A model generated the notes under the pieces. That model did no database searches. It was given only the letters and a program-made list of their open reading frames with translations, and was not told where the DNA came from. 64,000 bases of DNA from Nyssa sinensis (taxonomy: Eukaryota; Streptophyta; Magnoliopsida; Cornales; Nyssaceae), in contig CM018052.1 in the NCBI GenBank assembly GCA_008638375.1, positions 12,472,006 through 12,536,005 on the forward strand, read 5' to 3'. The first letter of the stretch is position 1, and the number at the start of each line of letters is the position of its first letter. Of the stretch, positions 55,358 through 64,000 are shown one piece after another. The translations under genes were made by a program, and so were the position numbers.

Positions 55358-58300
55358 TGTCACGACCCGAGACCCCACCCTATGCAGATCTCGTGTCGCG
55401 CACCCGATCCAACGCTTCTTGTCGAACCAAGGGTCTCAACTTTCTAACACAAACAGTGCTTCTAACATGCAACAACTAAATGCGGAATAAAATAAATAAA
55501 AGTTGCATGTAATTTATATAATGTTTTACAAAATGCGGAATACAAAATTTCTTAATACAACTGTTCATCCCCAAGACGTGGATAACATGGGAGAGCTACA
55601 AGACTGACTGTACTAAGTATTACACTTACAACTTCAAAAGAAATGTCTACTGCTATCTAGCTGACTGCTACTGCTACTGTTACTGCTCTTCTACAGCTTC
55701 ATTTCCTGAAAGGGGTGGTAAGTTTGGGGTGAGCTAATGAAAGCTCAATAAGTAATTCTCCTTTGCTCTGTTATGTGTACAAGAATATAAAATGCATTAT
55801 CCATAAAGAACTAGGATAAATGCTGATGTGCTAGCCAGTCCATAAATATAGAACTCAATATCAAATGATAGAAACTCAAATGATGAGCTATGAAATCTGT
55901 TTGATAATACACTTTTATGCGCTTAAAGAAAGCTGTGAAATCTTATGATCATTCATAATGATATAATATGATCAAACTATGATATCCAATAAGAGAAATC
56001 TGATGATCATTCATAATGATATAATATAATCAAGCTATGAAAATCAAAAAAATGATAGTGATATCAAAACTGGTTGATGCACTCGGCTGGGGCCCGGCTA
56101 CCCCCTGAGCTCGTATTCAGTTCCAGTTGGCTGTATAAATATCCAGTTCCCATTCGGGCTGTATGAATATTTAGTTCCGGTCGGCTGTATGAATACTGCT
56201 CTGTGTACACTGTATAATAATCTGGACCCGAAGGTCATAACTGGACCCGAAGGTCGTAAATAGCATCAGATGGAGATGTGACTGAGCACAAATCCAACAC
56301 TAATAATATATCAGGATCATGCTACCTCCACGAAGAGTATAAATGTGGAACATAACTGGTTCTAGGCGAATCTGACGTAACAATAGTTATCTAAACTACG
56401 TTTACTAGGCTACTTCGAATAAATTGTCTAGCCCTCACGGCCCTAAGTACAAGTGTACAAAAGGAATCCATGCACAAGTGTACAAATCATGATCGAGATA
56501 TACAACAGTCAATAAATACTTTCCACAAGATAGAGCAATATCAATGTGGACTTGATGAACGTTCTGGTATATATGGAATACAACAAGTGATATATGAAAA
56601 ACTGTTGACATGGCTTGGAATGTAACATAAACAGAGATCAGAGATTACTTACATTTTACTGTATCTGTCTAGAAGGTCAACCCGCCTTCTTCTTGTATCT
56701 GGGTATTCCTATGATTCAGGAAACCAATCTCAGTCTATACATATATATATATATATATGTCTAATTCAAGCTATTCATCAAATTTTATGCCTCTTTACTA
56801 TTTTTATCTTTTTACTAGAATAGACTTTACTATTGAATCCGGAATATCGAACAAAGTCGATTTAGGCTTTTGCGGAATTCAATTTGGAAAAAAAAGCCCA
56901 AAACAGTCATTTTGCACTTTTACGGGTTATTATTTCTCGGGACCTCTTTTCACAAATCGGACTCCACGGTTGAGTCTGGAATGCTCAGAATAATAAAAAT
57001 CCACTATTCAATTAATTTATTCGAAGTCCGTTGGACTACTTTTCGATTTAGGGGCATTTTAGTAATTTCTCCTTTAAATAATTATTTAGTTCAAATATTA
57101 TTTTATTTACTCGGGTCAATTCACAATTAACCCTAATTTATGGGTATAATTAAAATCTCACAAGGTTCTATTTACTGCCCCTAATTTTTCCAATTCCTAT
57201 AAGTTTCCATTATTTTTCCCGTACGTTTCCATTTTAAGCCAATCATTGGATAGCTTCTCCTTTTCAACCAAACACTTCCCGAACTCAAATCTAAAATTTT
57301 ACCCATACAGTAATATTGTTAGGCAGCTATCTGAATGGTGAGTCGGGTCAGACTCAACCCGGTTTGGCCCGAATAAAATTACGAAACTCAGCCTAGCGGC
57401 TGTGTTTCCTTCCTGGATTATTTTTTTTTTCTTCTTGATTCCAAATTAATCTAAAATAGTTTCTATGCTAAACAAAATCCCACAATAAATCTAATTATTC
57501 ATAATTCTAAAAATTCAAGACTAAAGGTCAGTATTTTACCCCGTTGCTTCGCGTTCATTTAATCCAATCTGCTGTGAATTTCTGCACCCAACAGCAACCT
57601 GATATCTATTCGATTTTGCTGCTGCTGTGCTCTTCTGGTTTGTTGTTTCTGCTATGGTCACAACAATACATACCTGCTGCACTCACGGCATCACCAGGAC
57701 CGAACCCTTATTGCAGCTGCTCCTACGGCCATCTCTCCGAACCACCTCACACCGAACAGCACCACTAAATCCCTCTGCCGTTACTGCCACGCACCACGCA
57801 GCACTACTGCTGTGCCATCTCCCCTTCCCTCTCTCTCAATTTTCTCACAATTTCACTCTCCGATCTATCACAGGAACCACATCAATCCCTCCAAACTTCC
57901 TCCAGGTTTTCCAATTTCATCACCATCTCTACTGTGTTGCCGCTTGCTGCTACGGCTATTTCTCTGAACCACATAAATCCCTCCAAATTTCCTCTAGTTT
58001 TTTTTTTTTTCCCTTCTTCTTTTGGTTTTAACGCATGCCTGGGCATGAGAACCGCCCCTTTCTTTTATTTCTCCTGCTCTCTCTCTCTTTCTCTCCCATC
58101 AGTTTCATGCCTCCTCATTTCCCATTCGTTTCTCTTCTTTCCTTTTTTTTTTTTTTTATTCTTTTGTATGCTTATATACATATATAAAATAAATCCATAT
58201 TTTATTATCTATATATATATATATATATATATATTCTTGCATCAATTAAAATGCATTACGCACGTAGATCGAGGCATGTATTGGCCTACGTATATAAGTC

Positions 58301-58695
58301 TCCATACTGCTCGGGTTTATTTTGGTATTACTATTCTCGGCTCGGTTTACTCATACTTTTTCTTAATCTTGTAATTTTGTGAGATTATAACTTCGGTTAA
58401 TTACCTCGGTAATCGTGCCCGTCACTGTATGTTAATTAATTTGGTGCATCTCGGGGTCTACTATATTTGGGTCTGAAGCGGTCTCGGTTTGTCTCTGATA
58501 GTATGTTCATTGCTTGATTAAAGCTCGGTATTATTATTTGACCTTCTTGGATAAAATGAAATTATATAAATTTATTCGGAACTTATGTTCGGTTATAACG
58601 GGTATTACGCTACTCGGCTCGACTTATCTCGGTTTACGTGTACTCGATCGGGTCTACCTCAGTTTCTGTGTCATATCCCGGGTCGGGATATTACA
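55358..58695 (-). mobile_element. solo LTR Q with target-site duplication ACATT
   Basis: The 3338-bp unit starts TGTCACGACCCGAGACC, ends CGGGTCGGGATATTACA and is flanked by ACATT (55353-55357 and 58696-58700). In minus-strand sense it has (TA)n near 58200, pyrimidine-rich plus-strand DNA (57800-58160), an ACCCG patch near 57340, two modules (56820-57000), a donor at 56652, repeated 'ggctgtat.aata' and 'ctggacccgaaggtc' units (56100-56260), and an acceptor at 55706. It is the youngest insertion in the S/T/Q nest. Confidence 0.93.
55706..56652 (-). other. predicted LTR intron, LTR Q
   Basis: Minus-strand donor AAAAT|GTAAGTAATC and acceptor CCCTTTCAG|GAAATG at 55706, after the AGCTTTCATTAGCTC block. 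Same layout as R1 and R2. Confidence 0.45.
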
Positions 58696-59852
58696 ACATT
58701 CTAGTCATAATAATGATTAGTTGCTGGGGAAAATTAGGAAAATGTGTGATTAATTGATTCTGCAATTATAGGGAGATCAAACTGACGTATTTGAATTGAG
58801 TTTCAGCAGTACCTTAATATAGATAAGAGAACTAGTGGTTGCCAGCTATTGATTTGAATGTAGTTTTAGCAATTGATTTGAATATAATTTTTTTAGCTAT
58901 TAGGTGTCATTATGTGTGAAATTTAGTGTTGTACAGGAGTTCCAATCAGATCACACCCAAATGTGAATTGATCTGAACTGAGCCTATTGTAGGAGTCTCC
59001 CTGACCACGTCCCAGTAATGGACTGCCCCTATGTAATTACCTAAGCATGATTAAACTTAAATTTGGTACCCCACTTCTGCAGCCTTGAGATCTGCTTTCT
59101 CAAGTGTGATTTATCTCCCCACAACCACAGCTTATTCACAGAAGGAAAGAATAGGTAGCAACTGTAGCATTGGTATTGGTTTGGTCCAAAGAGTCAAACT
59201 GAGGGGCATGGAATTGATATTAAAAGCCAATATTAATAAGCAGACAGGAAATATTTTAATGAGATCAAGGAACATAGAAATTTGTATTAAACCTGAGGTC
59301 TAAATGCAATGATTTAACACTAGCCGTGGTATCTGTTGTACATAAATATATATATATATATATATATTATGTACAAATTAATTAAATTAAATTATAGTAA
59401 AATGTTGCGAAGTCTAAAAATAGTAAAAGTATAGTGCTTTCTTTATGTCTCGGACATTCTAAGACCAATGGTGAGGTCCGTTTTGTGAGACGGGGCCCTG
59501 AAAAATAAAAGACACGTAAAAGTGTAAATGACTGTTTTGCCCTTTTTAGTACAGATGTCTAAATTAAATTTCGCGAAAGCCTAAATCGACTTTGTTTGAC
59601 GTTTCGGATTCAATGGCAGAGTTTATTCAAATAAAAGAGATACCAATAGTAAAGAGACATAAAATTTGATGAATAGCATAAATTCATGTAACAATACACT
59701 GAGACAAAATTTGTGAATCTTAGGAACACCGAAAGAAAAAGGGAAAGCGGTTTGACCATTCTAAGCAGATACAGTAAAGGGACTGCATTCTCACTGGTTA
59801 GTTTGACTACACAACGAGCATGACTCCCTAGGGCTGAGACAAACCCATCCAG

Positions 59853-60606
59853 GTATGATATTTTGCTAAGTAAGAAATAGGATTAAGTTTAAGAATGATT
59901 TGCATGTTGATTGAATGAATGATATGTTATTTGATGTTAGACGATCACATAGGGAATGGTTACTTTGAAACAAAACCTAGAGTTGATTGTTTATGTGCTT
60001 GTGTGTTCTTTGTTGTTCTTTGGAGTTATGATTTGTTCTATGTGTTAGTGTTGTACATGATTTATGTTCTTGGAGAGTTATTAAGATTTTGAATATGTGA
60101 TTTGAGTACGTGTTTAAATTGATTATGTATAACATACATACATGCGAAAGAAGTTTGGTGATTCAAATATTATTGTTGCTTTAAGTGGAATGCATTATTT
60201 AAAGTATACTTCGGGTGTTGGTGAAATGCTTCATAGAGATTGTATTATTGCATGGTGAAATTAAAGCATATTGGCAGATGGTGAATCCTTTGAAACCATA
60301 GTGTGGGTTGAGCACTTGGTACTATAGATTATGAGAGTGTAGATCCTGTGGTGAAAAACTAAAAATTGGCCATTGCATTGGTACTCATGGATCCATTGGA
60401 CGCGGTCCGTAAACGAGACATGGGTGTGGCATAGAGTTTGCATGGGTGTGTCACGCATACCACCTTTGCATTATGTTGATGAATTGGATGGAATATAGAT
60501 TATAAATGTACACTTGAATATTCTATGCCTTAATGTTATTCCTTGCATTAGTATTGTGTCATACCAGCAGTTGCGCTGACCCATTCGTGGGATATCATAT
60601 TACATA
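59853..60606 (+). other. predicted LTR intron, LTR T (acceptor mutated)
   Basis: Donor ATCCAG|GTATGATATTTTGC is intact, but the acceptor reads ATATTACAT|ATGAC where the relatives have ATATTACAG|ATGAG, so splicing should be impaired in this copy. Confidence 0.4.
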
Positions 60607-60928
60607 TGACGCTCTTGGCACTTGAGAATTGAGGGAGTCTTGCAGACTGGAGGAGACATGAACTTAGAAGGATTTTTGGCCCTTAGGACATATTTTGTGA
60701 TGTAAGGGCTTAAGCCCAAATGACATGTGAGATGTATTTATAGGAAGTGACTTACATGTATGTGTGTTGAAAGGAAGGAATGCATATTTAATTAAATCCA
60801 TTAAATTGTCCCTTTATTTTCTTTTCTTATTTCGTTTCTCACTCACTCCCCTAATTCGTGGAAATTTGGGGCATGGCAGAACTAGTTCAGTTGTGTAATT
60901 TAAAACCACTCACTATTGTATTGTGACA

Positions 60929-61113
60929 TGAAAACTATATTATTTGGAGATAATGGTTAAATAACTGATCATGTTATTTGGTTTACTTTATTAATATTGA
61001 AAAAATAAAAAATAAATTTATTCTACTACGTTCGATCAATGGCAATTAGAAAGATGATTGGATCATTGAAAGGCCTTGGTGGCCGATCATGGACCCCTAA
61101 TCCACATAGGTCG
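60929..61113. other. short unassigned gap between LTR S and LTR U
   Basis: 185 bp with no recognised feature. The last bases before LTR U are GGTCG. Confidence 0.5.
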
Positions 61114-61369
61114 TGTAATATCCCGACCCGGGATGTCGGGTCATATGACACGCATTACGAGGCAATGAAAAAAATTGTGTAAAGGTTTTTATACTTAAAA
61201 GAAAAATTAATTAATTAAATAATTAATTAATTTAAAATATGAGAATATATTTAATTATTAAAATTAAATTCAAATAAACACACATATACACACATTATGG
61301 TGTATTGTGTGTATGTTATCAAGTGTATGTAAATATGTATATGTATATCTATATATACATGTACACAAG

Positions 61370-61400
<31 letters not shown>

Positions 61401-64000
61401 GCTTAAAGTGTGAACAGTGCAATGTGTGACGGCTATACATGTGTGTGTGTGTGTGTGTCTTGGTGTTGGTGTGAGAACATATATATAATATACATATATA
61501 TATATACATGGAGACAAGAGGGTATGGTGGGAAGTGAGGTGAGGTAAAGGCAAAATCAGAAAAATAAAGGAAGGTATGGCTGCTGATTGTGATGGGGAAT
61601 GGGGGTGAAAAGAAAGAAGTAGGTGATGGCCATTGATATGAATACATATACATATATACATAATTATATACACACCTCATTTGCAACACACAAAAAGGAG
61701 AGAAAGAGAGAGAGAAAATAAGAGTTCTGAAGAGAGAAAAGGAGATCTCAGAGCGAGAAGGAGAGGGATACTAGTGTTAAAGAGGTAAACCCATGAAAAA
61801 CTATCATTTTCTCTCTCTAGAATTTTGATGTATTAGGAACTGTTTTTGAATTATGCATACACATATGATGATAGATATATGTTTATGAGTTTGTCAACCA
61901 TGATTTTAGGCTTAGAAAATGACCAAAAAAACAGTAAATCCATGAAAACCGCCATTGATGACCTTGCTACAGCAGGTCTGAACTCATGGCAATCAAACCA
62001 TGTTTGGTTCATGGGGACCTAGACTAGATCCTCTAAGGGTGTTAAAAACCCTACTACGCGATCAAAAATCCCAAAGAAAGCCTTCCAAAAACCAAATTAC
62101 AGGTTCGGGTTCCCAAAACAAATCTCAAAAACATGAGATAAAACCTACCCTTGTTAATGAAATACGAAACCCCATGAAGAGGGGATTAAAATGAGCCCAA
62201 CCTCATAGGAAATGATCAAGAAATAAGCACGAACCCTCGAGTTGCAGGTCCGGTTATCGCGACTTGGACAGAGCACCTGAGCCATATTCGAAGCCCCAAA
62301 TCGATACTAAAACGTGCTTTAAGGTCTTAGGGGATTGTTGGAAAAGAAAACAGAAGAAAAGAGTCCTTAAAATGTCACGAAATTCAACTGTAAAAGTTAG
62401 GGTTTTGAGATGAACAGTGTCGGCTTCGTTGGGGAAGATGACACTGTTCGGGTCGGGTCTAAAAACGGGTCGGTTACGGGTCTGGGTCAAAACCGGATCC
62501 AACGGGTTATGGGGTTATTTAAACGGTGACATTTGGAGGTTTGAATATTTCAATTTTTAAAACATTTAGGGCTGATGTCATGATGACGTCAGCATTATGT
62601 CAAAAACCGACCAGACCGGTTGGTTTACAATCAGACCGGACCGGTTCACTTAAACCTCAACCGAACCCATTGGTTTTCTGTTTTAAATTAAATCTAATGA
62701 ACCAGAACTTTTCTTATCTACGGATTGACCCCAAAACTATGAGAAATCCCACTGTGGCCCATCTGATGAAAATTTTATACAAATATGCCCCTGGAAAATT
62801 AATTAAATAATTAATTTAATTATTTAATAAATAAAGTAAAATGACTATTATGGCCCTAATTCAAATATTAAGCAAATGAAATCCAAATTAAACATATGAA
62901 TAGTGTATCCTTACTATTTTGGATATTTTGAGACTAATGGTAGGGTCTGTTTTACGAGACGGGGTCCCGAAAAATAAAAACACGTAAAGGGGTAAATGAC
63001 CAAAATACCCCGTGTCCAAAATTAACAAGTTATTAATGTATTCTTACTATCTCTGACCTTCTGAGTCTAATGGTGAGGTCCACAACACGAGACGAGACCC
63101 CGAAAAATAAAGATACGTAAGGGAGTAAAATGACCAAAATACCCCTTGTCTAAAATTAACAAGTTATTAATGTATTCTTACTATCTCGGACCTTCTAAGT
63201 CCAATGGTGAGGTCCACGACATGAGATGAAGTCCCGAAAAATTGGAGACCCGTAAAAATGCTAAAATGACCAAATTACCCCTGGTACCCCTAATGCCAAA
63301 TTGAGACTAGAGAAGGTCTAAATTAACTTTCCTTGACATCCCGGACTCAATAATGGAGTTTAAATTACGAAACAGAGTACAGAAAAATATGACACGTAAA
63401 ACGATAAATGATCATTTTGTCCTTTTAAATATAACAGTCCAAATTAAATTCTAAGAAAGCCTAAACTTATTTTCTTCGACGTTCCGGACTCAATGGTAGA
63501 GTCTGTTCTACCAAAGAAATGTCTAAAATAAAAAGACATAAAATTTGTTGAATAGCATCTGTCAGATGACTATAAATTAACGTAATGCCAAAGCACTAAT
63601 CTGAGGCGTATACAAAGAAATGAATTACGAAAAGACACGACACGTAAATATATGAAGTAAATAAATTTAAATTAAAGTTAATGGAGCTACCAGAAGAGTA
63701 TAAATTCAAATGAATTTAATTTCTAACACATTAAATTGTGTCATACGTTAAGAGTACGAGTTAAGTTAAGTACATATGAATTATGAGATCATTTTAGGAT
63801 CTAATACGATTTAAGCATAAGTTAAGGAATATCGAGATGATATTACAATGAATGTGAAGTTGATGAGATGTTTATGAATTGTTCTTAGGAACTACAAGGA
63901 AAGTGGGAAAGCGCATTATTAGTACTAACCCTAAAGGACCAAGGTGAGTAACCTTGTATTTGAAGTGGAGATTTAACTCCATGGATTTGAAAAGGTTTTA
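61114..64000 (+). repeat. LTR U, start only, continues beyond the window
   Basis: It starts TGTAATATCCCGACCCGG at 61114. In sense order: (TA)n at 61370-61400, (GT)n at 61440-61458, a GA-rich leader, a donor-like AAAGAG|GTAAAC at 61785, an ACCCGAACC-type GC patch (62440-62510), and at least five module copies (62905-63530). The LTR end, and any primer site, lie outside. It is related to LTRs Q and P'. Confidence 0.75.
62905..63530 (+). repeat. five copies of the ~133-150 bp LTR module in LTR U
   Basis: The first three copies repeat every 133-134 bp (anchors TGGTAGGGTC at 62938, TGGTGAGGTC at 63071 and 63205), with 'acgagacg.g.tcccgaaaaat' and 'aaaatgaccaaaata.cccc'. Two more diverged copies follow at about 63340 and 63475. 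Confidence 0.85.

Larger units (their letters stand above)
53955..60878 (+). mobile_element. solo LTR T with target-site duplication GAACT, interrupted by solo LTR Q
   Basis: It starts TGTAGAGACCTGAAAA at 53955, ends TTTGGGGCATGGCA at 60878, and is flanked by GAACT (53950-53954 and 60879-60883). Net length without Q and one TSD copy is about 3.58 kb. The right part is an LTR of the P'/O/N type, with modules at 59455 and 59600, donor CCAG|GTATGATATTTTGC at 59853 and the conserved block at 60300-60470. The left part has TATA-like sequence at 54286-54296 and AGAAGCT repeats recalling LTR M. Confidence 0.85.
50264..60928 (+). repeat. LTR S, interrupted by solo LTR T
   Basis: It starts TGTAACATCCCGACC at 50264 and continues to 53954, then after T from 60884. 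A plausible end is TTGTGACA at 60928, giving about 3.7 kb net. No primer site follows and no TSD is certain (GAGAT before; a GAGAT at 60947 is not next to a CA end). It holds a donor-like AAAGAG|GTAAGA at 51129, an antisense tRNA-like insert, one module copy (52190-52260), tandem repeats and the acceptor TTGTTTTCAG|GCAAGG at 53822. Confidence 0.6.

Noticed and set aside
57544..58374. Overlapping plus-strand frames of 74-146 codons.
   Set aside because: They are low-complexity, pyrimidine-rich and antisense to LTR Q; the same effect is seen in LTR P.
50259..60951. GAGAT at 50259-50263 and 60947-60951 as the TSD of LTR S.
   Set aside because: The right copy is not preceded by a CA terminus; the better LTR end GTGACA at 60928 has no matching repeat.

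Overview
The window is nuclear DNA of a flowering plant, probably a eudicot; the species cannot be named from the sequence. It is AT-rich, full of (TA)n tracts, and consists almost entirely of LTR retrotransposons nested inside one another. I see no intact host gene, no rRNA gene and no functional tRNA gene. Most recognisable protein coding is decayed Ty3/gypsy coding: a Tat/Retand-like element (gag-pro-RT-RNaseH-second RNaseH-integrase, with a spliced antisense gene), and gag/protease/pol scraps of Del/Tekay-type chromoviruses.

Layout. 'Sense' for an LTR is TGTAA... to ...TGACA. 1-1010: unassigned. 1011-8467: element O (minus), a gag scrap, a primer-binding leader and a long LTR split by solo LTR P (3750-6804, TSD GATCG). 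8468-38530: a large non-autonomous element M (plus). Its first LTR (8901-12701 and 22502-22694) is split by element N (12702-22496, TSD GTATT, minus), which itself holds solo LTR P' (15942-18957, TSD CTAAA). M's internal region is only about 1 kb and non-coding (22695-23674). Its second LTR (23675-24486 and 36152-38530) is split by the 11.7-kb Tat element (24487-36146). 38535-47460: two minus-strand Del/Tekay elements, R1 inserted in R2. 47461-48794: LTR piece V. 48795-50263: unassigned. 50264-60928: LTR S, holding solo LTR T (53955-60878, TSD GAACT), which holds solo LTR Q (55358-58695, TSD ACATT). 61114 to the end: LTR U, running out of the window.

Three things stand out. (1) Both LTRs of M carry a piece of a host B-box zinc-finger (BBX/CONSTANS-like) gene downstream of the LTR TATA box, and both share the same one-base frameshift, so the capture was copied with the element. 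(2) About ten otherwise divergent 3-4 kb LTRs share a matched splice donor and acceptor, suggesting that transcripts of this retrotransposon group lose an intron lying inside the LTR. (3) Just upstream of that donor most of these LTRs carry one to five copies of a roughly 130-160 bp module. Two of them also contain a short tRNA-derived, SINE-like insert antisense to the LTR.

The genes do not form a pathway. The window is best read as a record of successive insertions, solo-LTR formation, internal deletions and decay, with Tat among the youngest datable insertions because it interrupts an already assembled M LTR.
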